Part shown: piece by piece, positions 47,602 to 56,203 of the stretch
Layout of the letters: each line of letters starts with the position of its first letter
Numbering within the stretch: position 1 is the first letter of the stretch
Source of the DNA: Thiosulfativibrio zosterae
Lineage (GTDB): Bacteria > Pseudomonadota > Gammaproteobacteria > Thiomicrospirales > Thiomicrospiraceae
Length of the DNA: 64,000 nt
Assembly: GCF_011398155.1 (NCBI RefSeq)
Contig: NZ_AP021888.1
Location: 789,501-853,500 of the forward strand
Direction: 5' to 3'
Program-made: the position numbers and the translations under genes
Notes under the pieces: model-generated
Told to the model about the DNA's origin: nothing
Database searches by the model: none
What the model saw: only the letters and a program-made list of their open reading frames with translations

Positions 47602-48902
47602 GCCTTCAACGCTTTTACCAACACTTTAGATTGTCTTTGGTAGTTATAGAGGGATTGTTTTTTCTCTGGGAGTTCAGCCACTTGGGCTTTTTTAAAGCCA
47701 TGCTCTATAAACCAGTGGTCGGTGTGGGTGGTGAGCAAAAATAGGTTTTGAAACCGATTTTGCATGGCTTGTTTTTCGATGGCTTGCAAGAGTTCTTCAC
47801 CAAGCGATTGCCCTTGATAAGCAGGGTCTATGGCCAAACAAGCCATTTCGGCACTTTGTTCATCCATGGGGTAAAGGGCGGCGCAACCAATAATATGGTC
47901 ATCGCGCGCGATGACCACAAAGTTTTCAATTTCTAACTCGAGCTTTTCGCGTGAGCGTTTAACCAGTATGCCTTCTTCTTCTAAAGGGGCAATCAACATT
48001 AAAATGCCGCTTACATCTTCAAAAGTGGCTGGGCGAATGTGGTGATAACGGTCGGTGAAAATCATGGTGCCAACGCCATCACGGGTAAAGAGCTCTAACA
48101 AAATGGCACCAGGTTCATTTTGGTCTAACAGGTGAATGCGCTTGATTTTGCTGTGGGTGGACTGAATGAGCGAGAGCAAGCGTTTTTGTTTGGGTTCGCT
48201 GGTTTGGGTGTTGAGTGCATTGAGTTGCGACATGCTCATCTGTTTGGGTAAATCAACCAAACTTTCAGGGCTAGAGAAAATCATCAGCTTGTCAGCTTCT
48301 AGGGCTTTGGCAACAGAGAAAGCTTGTTCTAAAGAGTTTAGATTGAACATTTCTCCAGTTAAAGAGTAAGTGAGCGGCGTTAATAAGACGACCTGCCCAA
48401 TCGATAAGCTACGCGCAATGGCTTCGTGGTTGATCTTGCGCAAAGCACCAGTGTGTTGAAAGTCGATGCCTTGAATAATTCCTTTAGGGCGCGCAGTAAC
48501 CCAATTGCCCGAAATGATGGTGAGTGTAGATTGTTCTTCAGAGCAGGCTTCTGTAAATTCTGATTCAATTTGCGCACGCGCCTGGCCAATGGTTTCCACA
48601 AAGGTTTTTAAATGCTCTTTAGTGGTTACTCGGCAATTAAAATGCGTTTCCCAGGTCAGGTGATCTCTTTCGAAAGCTTCGTTAAGTTGCAGTTCAACAC
48701 CCAGGGTGATGACGGTTTTCATGCCCAAATGATTGAGCAAAACCACGTCTTTGGCGAGTTGGAATAACCGTTCATCTTCTTCACTGTCCAGTGATAGGAG
48801 TTCGCTAGGAATGTAAATAACAATAGTCTTACCTTGATGTGCTTCAATGTAAGGTGATGACTGTCTTAAGTTATTCACAAAATCTAATTCAGATTGCTGC
48901 AT
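47598..48902 (-). CDS. argA: N-acetylglutamate synthase ArgA
   Basis: First enzyme of arginine synthesis, acetylating glutamate. The 434-residue product has an N-terminal amino-acid-kinase-like regulatory domain (about 1-275) and a C-terminal GNAT acetyltransferase domain with the acetyl-CoA loop around DPAYQGQSLGEELL. It is the E. coli-type ArgA. It is divergent from ilvD. With argJ present, it may only prime or boost the cycle. Confidence 0.94.
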   Translation of the reverse strand: MQQSELDFVNNLRQSSPYIEAHQGKTIVIYIPSELLSLDSEEDERLFQLAKDVVLLNHLGMKTVITLGVELQLNEAFERDHLTWETHFNCRVTTKEHLKTFVETIGQARAQIESEFTEACSEEQSTLTIISGNWVTARPKGIIQGIDFQHTGALRKINHEAIARSLSIGQVVLLTPLTYSLTGEMFNLNSLEQAFSVAKALEADKLMIFSSPESLVDLPKQMSMSQLNALNTQTSEPKQKRLLSLIQSTHSKIKRIHLLDQNEPGAILLELFTRDGVGTMIFTDRYHHIRPATFEDVSGILMLIAPLEEEGILVKRSREKLELEIENFVVIARDDHIIGCAALYPMDEQSAEMACLAIDPAYQGQSLGEELLQAIEKQAMQNRFQNLFLLTTHTDHWFIEHGFKKAQVAELPEKKQSLYNYQRQSKVLVKALKA

Positions 48903-48997
48903 AGATATGAGAAAATACCGTAAATTTATTTAGTTTAGTATAACAGCCCCTTTTACAAATCGCTAAATGCTTTTGTAAAAATGGACAAGGAGAAAAC

Positions 48998-50854
48998 ATG
49001 CCAGAATATCGTTCAAGAACCAGTACCCACGGTCGTAACATGGCCGGCGCTCGTGCTTTGTGGCGCGCAACCGGAATGGAATCACAAGATTTTGGCAAGC
49101 CCATTATTGCGATTGCAAACTCATTTACCCAGTTTGTTCCAGGTCATGTGCACCTAAAGGACATTGGGCAATTAGTTGCGAGAGTGATCGAATCAGCCGG
49201 TGGTGTTGCCAAAGAGTTTAATACCATCGCCGTTGATGATGGCATAGCGATGGGTCACGATGGCATGTTGTATTCTTTGCCTTCGCGCGACTTGATTGCA
49301 GATTCGGTTGAATACATGGTGAATGCCCATTGTGCTGATGCCTTGGTATGTATTTCTAACTGCGACAAAATAACCCCCGGCATGATGATGGCTGCCATGC
49401 GCTTGAATGTGCCAACCATTTTTGTCACCGGTGGCCCAATGGAATCGGGTAAGACCGTTTTAGGGGGTGAAGGCATTAAACTGGATTTGGTGGATGCCAT
49501 GGTTATGGCGGCAGACAGTAATTGTTCAGACAGCGATGTTGAAGAAGTTGAGCGTTCTGCTTGCCCAACTTGTGGCTCTTGTTCAGGAATGTTCACAGCA
49601 AACTCTATGAACTGCCTAGCAGAAGCACTGGGGATTGCTTTGCCAGGTAATGGTACCGTTTTAGCAACACACGCTGATCGCAAAATGTTATTTGAAGAAG
49701 CTGGTCGTCGCATAGTTGAAATTACCAAACAATATTACGAGCAAAATGATGAGCGTGTATTACCTCGTTCAATTGCAACCTATGAAGCCTTTCAAAATGC
49801 GATGGCATTAGATGTTGCCATGGGTGGGTCTACTAACACAGTTTTACACTTATTAGCGGTTGCACACGAAGCCAAAGTGGAATTTACCATGAGTGACATG
49901 GATGAGATTTCACGCAAAGTACCCTGTTTGGTTAAGGTAGCTCCTAACTCCAAAACTTATCACATGGAAGATGTGCACCGCGCGGGTGGCATTATGCGAA
50001 TCTTAGGTGAGTTAGAGCGTGGTGGTTTAATTAATACCGAAGTTCATACGGTTCACGCATCAACCATGGGTGCTGCGATTGATTTATGGGATATTAGCCG
50101 TAATGATGATGCTGCCATTGAAACCTTTTTTAAAGCCGCTCCAGGCAATGTTAGAACCACTCAAGCATTTAGCCAGTCTAAGCGTTGGAAGACAGTTGAT
50201 ATCGATGCTGAAAATGGCTGTATTCGTTCGATTGAGCATGCCTACACACAAGATGGTGGTTTAGCGGTATTGCATGGTAATATTGCCATGGATGGTTGTA
50301 TTGTCAAAACGGCTGGTGTGGATGAATCTATTTTTAAGTTTACTGGTAAGGCCAAAATTTATGAAAGTCAAGATGCTGCGGTTGCCGGCATTTTGGGGGA
50401 CGAGGTGGTTTCTGGCGATGTGGTTTTAATTCGCTATGAAGGACCTAAGGGTGGGCCGGGGATGCAAGAAATGCTGTATCCAACCAGTTACTTAAAGTCG
50501 AAAGGTTTGGGTAAAGAGTGTGCCTTATTAACCGATGGTCGCTTCTCTGGCGGGACTTCTGGTTTGTCGATTGGACATTGTTCCCCAGAAGCAGCTGAGG
50601 GCGGAAACATTGGTCTGGTGGAAGAAGGGGATATGATAGAAATTGATATTCCCAATCGCACCATCAATGCATTGATTTCAGAAGAAGAGTTTGCAAAGCG
50701 TCGTGCTGCGATGAATGCCAAAGGGGCTTCTCATGCTTGGAAACCTGCTAAACCCAGAGAAAGAAAAATCAGTTCAGCTTTAAGAGCTTATGCAGCTATG
50801 ACTACCAGTGCAGCCTTTGGTGCAGTGCGTAATGTCGAACAAATTGAAAAGTAA
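48998..50854 (+). CDS. ilvD: Dihydroxy-acid dehydratase IlvD
   Basis: Fe-S dehydratase of valine/isoleucine synthesis. The 618-residue product shows the Fe-S ligands in [13 protein letters not shown] and [18 protein letters not shown] and the C-terminal [23 protein letters not shown] lies before the ATG. It depends on Fe-S supply from the Suf system. The TerB-like gene follows after 10 bases. Confidence 0.97.
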   Translation: MPEYRSRTSTHGRNMAGARALWRATGMESQDFGKPIIAIANSFTQFVPGHVHLKDIGQLVARVIESAGGVAKEFNTIAVDDGIAMGHDGMLYSLPSRDLIADSVEYMVNAHCADALVCISNCDKITPGMMMAAMRLNVPTIFVTGGPMESGKTVLGGEGIKLDLVDAMVMAADSNCSDSDVEEVERSACPTCGSCSGMFTANSMNCLAEALGIALPGNGTVLATHADRKMLFEEAGRRIVEITKQYYEQNDERVLPRSIATYEAFQNAMALDVAMGGSTNTVLHLLAVAHEAKVEFTMSDMDEISRKVPCLVKVAPNSKTYHMEDVHRAGGIMRILGELERGGLINTEVHTVHASTMGAAIDLWDISRNDDAAIETFFKAAPGNVRTTQAFSQSKRWKTVDIDAENGCIRSIEHAYTQDGGLAVLHGNIAMDGCIVKTAGVDESIFKFTGKAKIYESQDAAVAGILGDEVVSGDVVLIRYEGPKGGPGMQEMLYPTSYLKSKGLGKECALLTDGRFSGGTSGLSIGHCSPEAAEGGNIGLVEEGDMIEIDIPNRTINALISEEEFAKRRAAMNAKGASHAWKPAKPRERKISSALRAYAAMTTSAAFGAVRNVEQIEK

Positions 50855-50864
50855 GGGGTAAGCC

Positions 50865-51263
50865 ATGTTTGCTAACCGATTAACACAAGAACAACGCCAA
50901 GCTGTTTTAGACATGGCAGCCAATTTAGCCTCAGCGGATAATGAAGTTTCTGAAGAAGAGCTTCAATATTTAACAGATTTTAGTACGGCTTTTGGATTGG
51001 AGTTTCAATTAGATAATCCTGATATCAGTATTGATGATCTCGTAGTTGTTTTTGATACTCGCCAGTCTAAAATTATTGCTTTGCAGGAGCTGATTAAGCT
51101 GTCTTACAAAGATGGACATTTCGGACGAGAAGAGCAAGATAAGGTTTTTGCCATCGCCCAAAAATTTGGCTTAAATAACCCTGAGTTAATCATGCGTATC
51201 GAAAAATGGGTGCGAAGTGGTTTTGATTGGATTTATGAAGGCGAAGAGATGTTGTCTGAATAA
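50865..51263 (+). CDS. TerB-like domain protein
   Basis: A 132-residue all-helical protein with the TerB-like pattern: LDMAANLASADNEVSEEELQYL, an acidic D-x-x-(V/I)-x-x-E-E segment, and LIKLSYKDGHFGREEQDKV in the second half. TerB-like proteins are small helical proteins often linked with stress or metal response; a specific role is not known here. It lies 10 bases after ilvD and before a terminator. Confidence 0.72.
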   Translation: MFANRLTQEQRQAVLDMAANLASADNEVSEEELQYLTDFSTAFGLEFQLDNPDISIDDLVVVFDTRQSKIIALQELIKLSYKDGHFGREEQDKVFAIAQKFGLNNPELIMRIEKWVRSGFDWIYEGEEMLSE

Positions 51264-51283
51264 GCTTTAAAATAGAGTGTAAT

Positions 51284-51310
51284 AAAAAAGGGGCGTTGCC
51301 CCTTTTTTAT
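51284..51310 (+). terminator. Rho-independent terminator after the TerB-like gene
   Basis: AAAAAAGGGGC / GCCCCTTTTTT stem with loop GTT and T run; both strands look usable. Confidence 0.9.
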
Positions 51311-51353
51311 TTTGGAAGCAAAGCAGTTAAAGAAATACGACAAATTTTGGGCA

Positions 51354-51385
51354 TAAAAAAACCAGCGCTGAGCTGGTTTTTTTAT
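51354..51385 (-). terminator. Rho-independent terminator after soxA
   Basis: AAAAAAACCAGC / GCTGGTTTTTTT stem with loop GCTGA, just beyond the soxA stop codon on the minus strand. The A/T flanks allow function on both strands. Confidence 0.88.
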
Positions 51386-51397
51386 GCAATCTAGAAA

Positions 51398-52237
51398 TTA
51401 CTCGCGGTAACCAGGACCATTAATTTCTAAACCATTTGATAGATAGGCTTCAAAAAACTCTAGGTTTTTGTAAGTATCACTTTGTGGTTTAGCTGGGTTA
51501 GCACGCATGTTTTTGTTACAACCAACATAACGGTTATGTAATGTGGTTAAAGCTTGAGCACCTGCACGGAAAACCGGGAAGTGAGATGTGTGACCAACGG
51601 CTGGTGATAACAAGTTTGAACGCGCTTTTTTACCTGCTTGGTAAGTATGGCACTTAGCACAAGAAAGGTTTAGCTGACCAATTGGCTTAATGTAAAAGTC
51701 TTGACCAGCTTCAAATGCTTTACGAGCACCTTCAGATTCGATTTTAACATTAATCTTTTGTCCACGAGCATTGTATGCTAAATACCCAGATACTTTAGCG
51801 ATATCGCCTTTACCTTTTTCAGCATCTTTATAAGCTGCTAAACCAGCATCAGCACGACACTTATTGATATCACCTTCTAGAGTAACAACTTTTTGAGTTG
51901 CTTCGTCAAAGTAGGGGTATTTTGCACGAATCTTAGTGACATCATCACCAAAACATTTTTCGTAAACTGCTTTGTCTGCATTGTATAAAGCTTCACCTGC
52001 ATCAATAGCATCTAAATAAGGGGGGAATTCTTCAGCGGCTTCCCATTGAGCCATTTTATCTTCTGAATAAATGTATGCACCATTAATATAACCATCAATA
52101 GCAATGTTTGGATTCTTTGCTTGAAAGAAATCAATCATCATTTGACGACTTTGCTCTGGCGTTACATCTGCAGCCATTGCGATATTGGCTGACGCTGTTG
52201 CACCTAACATTAAGGCGACTAGCAATGTCTTCTTCAT
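51398..52237 (-). CDS. soxA: Sulfur oxidation c-type cytochrome SoxA
   Basis: Catalytic subunit of periplasmic SoxXA, which conjugates thiosulfate to the SoxY carrier. The 279-residue precursor has a signal peptide (to about residue 22). Only one CxxCH heme site is seen, Cys193-Cys196-His197, with the conserved active-site cysteine at 240 (GCNKNMRANP); Cys95 and Cys127 could form a disulfide where diheme SoxA has its first heme. A strong GGAGG ribosome-binding site lies upstream. It is the last gene of soxXYZA and is separated from soxZ by 99 bases with a hairpin. Confidence 0.93.
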   Translation of the reverse strand: MKKTLLVALMLGATASANIAMAADVTPEQSRQMMIDFFQAKNPNIAIDGYINGAYIYSEDKMAQWEAAEEFPPYLDAIDAGEALYNADKAVYEKCFGDDVTKIRAKYPYFDEATQKVVTLEGDINKCRADAGLAAYKDAEKGKGDIAKVSGYLAYNARGQKINVKIESEGARKAFEAGQDFYIKPIGQLNLSCAKCHTYQAGKKARSNLLSPAVGHTSHFPVFRAGAQALTTLHNRYVGCNKNMRANPAKPQSDTYKNLEFFEAYLSNGLEINGPGYRE

Positions 52238-52297
52238 CCTATTCCTCCGTCCGAGAACTCTTTATTTTTTAAAGTATTATTATATTTTTTATTTTAA

Positions 52298-52322
52298 CCA
52301 CCCCTAATGACTTAGGGGTGGG
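52298..52322. repeat. Intercistronic hairpin between soxZ and soxA
   Basis: Perfect 10-bp inverted repeat CCACCCCTAA / TTAGGGGTGG with loop TGAC, just after the soxZ stop in the minus-strand transcript. No proper T run follows, so a processing or stabilising element, or a partial terminator, is more likely than full termination. Confidence 0.6.
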
Positions 52323-52336
52323 GAAGAAACATTAAA

Positions 52337-52648
52337 TTATTTCAATTTAATTGTTTCAGTTCCTTTGTCACCAGTGTTGTCAGCTAGGTTGATAGTAACA
52401 TCGTCACCAGCATTAGCTTTAATAATAACACCCATGTAAGGGTTGGTAGATACAGCACCAGACCATTGTGAATCAACTGCTTTAGTACCATTTACTAATA
52501 CTTCAACAGTGTTGATGTATTTAGCTGGAAATGGCTTGCCAGTCTTTTTGTTCATACGAGCGCCAGATTCCATTTCGTGTTTGATCAAAGCTTTAACTTC
52601 AGCTTCACCGTTAACAACCTTAGCACGCATTCTGATATTGATTGCCAT
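52337..52648 (-). CDS. soxZ: Thiosulfate oxidation carrier complex protein SoxZ
   Basis: Partner of the SoxY carrier in the SoxYZ complex. The 103-residue protein has the normal length and a beta-sandwich sequence; the N-terminus has MAINIRMRAKVVNGEAEVKALIKHEM with the usual ...GxR-x-x-x-(K/R)... pattern of SoxZ. It lacks a signal peptide, as expected because it is exported with SoxY. It lies between soxY and soxA. Confidence 0.94.
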   Translation of the reverse strand: MAINIRMRAKVVNGEAEVKALIKHEMESGARMNKKTGKPFPAKYINTVEVLVNGTKAVDSQWSGAVSTNPYMGVIIKANAGDDVTINLADNTGDKGTETIKLK

Positions 52649-52713
52649 GTTTTAAATTCCTTTAATTTCTATAATTGTGTTTTGTTAAGTGGGTTAATCA
52701 ACTGGGTTGATTA

Positions 52714-53181
52714 TTAACCACCACATCCACCGATAGTTACTTTAACTTCTTGCTGAGCTTTCAAAAGTTTTCCGCCAACCTTAGCGATAGCGATAACGTT
52801 TTGAGTTTCACCCATTTTGATACGAGTAGAAACATAGCCAGTTGCTGCAGCACCGAAAGTGTATTCACACACTAATGGCATTGGGTTTTTGCTAGCAATG
52901 ATAGAAATTGATTCAACACCAGATAGGCCAGTCGCATCAACAGTAATAGGAGTAACAGCACCGTTTTCAGCAATTGCTGGGGCTTTTAGTTTGATGTCAG
53001 CTGAATCAGCAGCAGAAGCTGAACCGTAAGCTGCGTTTAATGCATCGTCAATGCTCTTAGCACCGAATGCTTTTGCATTCCATTCTGCTAATACTGTAGA
53101 AGGTGTTAGTAATCCAGCGTTAACTGCAACAGCAGCAACACCAGTTGCTAGAGTACCTTTAAGGAAAGATCTACGTTTCAT
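52714..53181 (-). CDS. soxY: Thiosulfate oxidation carrier protein SoxY
   Basis: Carries sulfur intermediates on a C-terminal cysteine. The 155-residue precursor starts with a twin-arginine signal (RRSFLKG) and ends in the swinging-arm sequence TIGGCGG, with the carrier Cys at residue 153. It exports SoxZ with it. Cotranscribed with soxX upstream and soxZ downstream. Confidence 0.96.
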   Translation of the reverse strand: MKRRSFLKGTLATGVAAVAVNAGLLTPSTVLAEWNAKAFGAKSIDDALNAAYGSASAADSADIKLKAPAIAENGAVTPITVDATGLSGVESISIIASKNPMPLVCEYTFGAAATGYVSTRIKMGETQNVIAIAKVGGKLLKAQQEVKVTIGGCGG

Positions 53182-53219
53182 AAGGTTAAAAACTCCCGGT
53201 TAAGGTTAATAAAAGTTAG

Positions 53220-53585
53220 TTATAAAGAATAAATATAATCAGTGATTAAATCGATTTCTTTATCGGTTAGGATTCCATTTTGTCCAAATGGAGGCATCAT
53301 GCTATCTTTAACTTGGGTTTCAGGTGTACCCCAAATCTTATCGTGCAATTTTTGCTTATCGGCATAGCGTGCTTTCATCATGATTAAACCAGGTCCAATG
53401 TTACCAGGTTCGTTACCACCTTGTACCCAGTGGCATGCTAAGCAGTTGCCTTTTGATTTATCGAAAGCTAATTTTTTACCAGCTGCCAATGGATCTTCGT
53501 CCGCTGCAAAAGCTGCACCTGAAAATGCTACAGCAGATGAGATGGTAACGGCAGTGATTAATTGCTTAAGTTTCGTTTTCAACAT
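53220..53585 (-). CDS. soxX: Sulfur oxidation c-type cytochrome SoxX
   Basis: Monoheme cytochrome subunit of SoxXA that takes electrons from thiosulfate conjugation. The 121-residue precursor has a signal peptide (to about residue 28), a heme site Cys48-Cys51-His52 (CLACH), and a probable axial Met near 96-97 (SMMPPFG). AGGAGG precedes the ATG. It is the first gene of soxXYZA; promoter-proximal inverted repeats lie upstream at 53642-53670. Confidence 0.94.
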   Translation of the reverse strand: MLKTKLKQLITAVTISSAVAFSGAAFAADEDPLAAGKKLAFDKSKGNCLACHWVQGGNEPGNIGPGLIMMKARYADKQKLHDKIWGTPETQVKDSMMPPFGQNGILTDKEIDLITDYIYSL

Positions 53586-53641
53586 TATTATCCTCCTAAA
53601 GTGTCTTTCGACTGTCCCTATTAATTTGGGTTCTTATTGTT

Positions 53642-53670
53642 GAGCACTGACTGCTCTTGACCTGATAGGT
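53642..53670. promoter_or_regulatory. Two small inverted repeats upstream of soxX
   Basis: GAGCA-CTGAC-TGCTC (53642-53656) and ACCT-GAT-AGGT (53660-53670) lie side by side, 57-85 bases before the soxX start. They may be operator sites for sox control; no regulator gene is adjacent. Confidence 0.3.
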
Positions 53671-53720
53671 TACTCAGTTTTACGAGAATCGCAAGTTTTT
53701 TAGAACATTTATGCGATAGT

Positions 53721-53744
53721 ATTATTTAATCGATGTTAAATAAT
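53721..53744. promoter_or_regulatory. Inverted repeat ATTATTTAA / TTAAATAAT upstream of soxX
   Basis: Perfect 9-bp arms with a 6-base spacer (TCGATG), about 25 bases beyond the stop of the M48 protease gene and 136 bases upstream of soxX, both on the minus strand. No T run, so an operator or A/T-rich promoter element is more likely than a terminator; uncertain. Confidence 0.3.
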
Positions 53745-53768
53745 TTTTTATGGCTAGTTATAAAAAAA

Positions 53769-55184
53769 TTACTTTTCTTTTGTTTTTTCATCGTCTTGAA
53801 AAGGCTCGTTGAGTAATGTTTCAATCTTGCCTCTTAAGTCAGAATTATAATCCTTGTTAATTGTCTTTGCTTTTTCTAATAAATGCTTGGCATTTTTAAA
53901 ATTCCCAATTTCTATGTTGGCTAACGCCCCATAGTAGTAGGAATAAGCCAGATTTTGCGGTTTTTCATCTTGCGCATAGAGCTCAGCCAATTCATTGTAT
54001 AGTAATGTTTTGTCATTAAATAAAGCCACAGAGTCTTCAATAAGTTGCTGTGCTTTTTGTCTATTTTCAAGATTTGCGAGCGCTTGCGCTTTGCGAAGCA
54101 GAATTGACGGGTCGTTTGGAAATAGATCAGTTAGATATTGAAATTGTGTCAAGGCTTTGGCTTTTTTTTGCGCAGAATTTACCTGGGCAAGGATAAGAAG
54201 CGGCAGTTTTTCGGTTTTATATTCAGTTGACATGGCATTTAAACAACTATCGTCTAAATCAGTTTCAATATTTTTGCTTAGCGCAACCGTATTTTTTAAG
54301 TAACATTGCTCGTAGGTATTTAAATGACTTAAAGCATCAGGAGACAGTTTTGTTTGATTGCTTAGGGCATGAATACGCAGCTTTAGGAGTTCAAAGTTTA
54401 AGCTGTTGGATTTTTTAATGGTTTTTGGAAGCTGACTGGCCCTGTCTTGTGCTTGTGCCAATCGGGTTTCAGTGACTGGGTGGGTTAAGAGTAGTTCTGG
54501 CACTTTAAATTCATACAGTTGGCTGGCTTTTGAGAGTTTGCCAAAAAAATCACTCATAGCCATGGGGTCGTATCCGGCTTTGGCTAAATAATCTATGCCA
54601 AAGTAGTCTGCTTCGTGTTCATGCGCTCTAGAGTTTTTCAATTGTTCTTGAATGTTTAATCCCATGCCGCCCATGTAGGTTGCTATGCCAGCACTGGGGT
54701 CTTGAGTGCCCACCAAAATTGCCGCAATAAGGGTAGCAATGCTGGTGATATTGACATTTGACTGCGCATTGTAAGTTCTTGATAGGTGATTTTGCGTTAC
54801 ATGGGCTACTTCGTGAGCGATAACAGAGGCCAGTTCGTCTTCTGAGTCTGCACTCATGATTAAACCTGAGTGTATTCCGATAATGCCATTTGGGCCAGCA
54901 AAGGCGTTTATTTCTGCATCATCAATAATGTAAAACTTAAAAGTACGATTATTGCCGGTTTCGCGGGTAATTTTATGGCCAATTTCACGGATGTAATGTA
55001 ATGATTCTGGGTCACGAATCATAGGATATTGAGTGTTAAGTTCTCTAGAAAAAGCTCTGCCCAGTGCTTGTTCGGTTTGCGAGTCATAGGTGACTAAGTC
55101 TGGTGACCCCAAATCTGGTAGATTGCTCGCTTGTGCATATTGCATACCTAAAATAGTCAAAGCAATCACAAAAAACTGAGTCAT
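53769..55184 (-). CDS. M48 family metalloprotease with TPR region, BepA-like
   Basis: A 471-residue periplasmic protease. An N-terminal signal sequence (about residues 1-19), the zinc motif HEVAHVTQNH, a third ligand region with EHEADYFGIDYL, and a C-terminal tetratricopeptide region (about 330-455) fit BepA/YfgC, which helps outer-membrane protein assembly. Located just upstream of soxX on the same strand, but with a 183-base gap, so separate control is likely. Confidence 0.88.
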   Translation of the reverse strand: MTQFFVIALTILGMQYAQASNLPDLGSPDLVTYDSQTEQALGRAFSRELNTQYPMIRDPESLHYIREIGHKITRETGNNRTFKFYIIDDAEINAFAGPNGIIGIHSGLIMSADSEDELASVIAHEVAHVTQNHLSRTYNAQSNVNITSIATLIAAILVGTQDPSAGIATYMGGMGLNIQEQLKNSRAHEHEADYFGIDYLAKAGYDPMAMSDFFGKLSKASQLYEFKVPELLLTHPVTETRLAQAQDRASQLPKTIKKSNSLNFELLKLRIHALSNQTKLSPDALSHLNTYEQCYLKNTVALSKNIETDLDDSCLNAMSTEYKTEKLPLLILAQVNSAQKKAKALTQFQYLTDLFPNDPSILLRKAQALANLENRQKAQQLIEDSVALFNDKTLLYNELAELYAQDEKPQNLAYSYYYGALANIEIGNFKNAKHLLEKAKTINKDYNSDLRGKIETLLNEPFQDDEKTKEK

Positions 55185-55376
55185 GGTTATCCTTATGCGA
55201 TTATAAAATCACAATAGTATAGTGGAGTGATTTGCCTTAAGGATTAAAATACGCTTAAAAATGATTTGGGGTATTTTATTTAGATTTAATTGACTAGAAG
55301 GTGTGTTTTACGAGGATTGTATTGTAAGATAATTATTATTTGATGATGCATCACGAGTTTTAAAAAGTGAGTTTTA

Positions 55377-55598
55377 ATGACTGAAAGTTATTTGGATTTT
55401 AAGGGGTTGCCGTGCCCTTTGCCTTTGGTAAAGCTAAAAAAAGCATTGGTTACTCAGCCAGAGGTGGCTATTTTTAAAGTCGTAGCAACTGATAAAGGGG
55501 TGCTGAAAGATTTGCCGGCATTTTGTAAAACCCAAAACTTGTTCTGTGAAATACTGGCCGATAAAAGCCCTTTTGAGTTAACGATTCATCGGACTTGA
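55377..55598 (+). CDS. tusA: TusA/SirA family sulfur-carrier protein
   Basis: A 73-residue TusA-like protein with the family motif GLPCPLPLVKLKKA and active Cys13. In E. coli TusA delivers sulfur for tRNA modification; in sulfur oxidisers TusA homologues carry sulfane sulfur in the cytoplasm with DsrE proteins and rhodanese. The overlap with the DsrE2-like gene (TTGA) and the proximity of sox favour the latter role. Inference from motif and context. Confidence 0.88.
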   Translation: MTESYLDFKGLPCPLPLVKLKKALVTQPEVAIFKVVATDKGVLKDLPAFCKTQNLFCEILADKSPFELTIHRT

Positions 55599-56188
55599 GT
55601 GGCTTAACTTTTCAATTTCAGAGTAAAAACACACGAATGACATCCACAAATCTTGGTTCTAATATTTCGTCTTCAGAAGCTTTAACGCCCCAGTTCAGTA
55701 TTATTGTTTCCAAAGGAACTTTAGATGCGCTTTATCCTGCCTTGATTTTGGCCAGCAGTGCTTCGGCAATGGGCAAACAAGTTGAATTGTTTTTTACTTT
55801 TTATGGATTGAAGTGTCTGTTAAAGGATACCCGCAGCATTAAAGTCACGCCTTTAGGCAACCCAGCGATGGAGATTAAATGTCCTATTGGGCCTAAGTGG
55901 CTCAAGAAAATTGATTTTAATCATGTATTTCCGCCACTCATCTGGACTTTGCCCGGTATGACATCACTGGCTACTTGGGGATTTAAAAAAAAGATGCAAA
56001 GTCAAAATCAATTGAGCTTAGAGGCATTGAGAGATTTGTGTGTATCGATGGACATTAAAATGACCGCTTGTCAAATGAGTGTGGATTTACTCGGATATCA
56101 AGAAAATGAGTTTATTGAAGGTATTGAGTTTGCTGGCGCAGCAACTTATTTTGCTTCAAGTGCTGATAACCAAGCTTTATATATTTAG
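55595..56188 (+). CDS. DsrE2-like sulfur-carrier protein
   Basis: A 197-residue protein of the DsrE/DsrF-like (DrsE2) family: the segment IIVSKGTLDALYPALILASSASAMGKQVELFFTFYGL and the cysteine motif ACQMSVDLLGY are typical. Such proteins pass sulfur with TusA in sulfur oxidisers. The TTG at 55595 overlaps the tusA stop; an ATG at 55637 would remove 14 residues. A hydrophobic patch (PPLIWTLPGMTSLATWG) suggests membrane contact. galU follows after 15 bases but is functionally unrelated. Confidence 0.85.
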   Translation: MSGLTFQFQSKNTRMTSTNLGSNISSSEALTPQFSIIVSKGTLDALYPALILASSASAMGKQVELFFTFYGLKCLLKDTRSIKVTPLGNPAMEIKCPIGPKWLKKIDFNHVFPPLIWTLPGMTSLATWGFKKKMQSQNQLSLEALRDLCVSMDIKMTACQMSVDLLGYQENEFIEGIEFAGAATYFASSADNQALYI

Positions 56189-56203
56189 AATTTAGGAGAA
56201 AAA

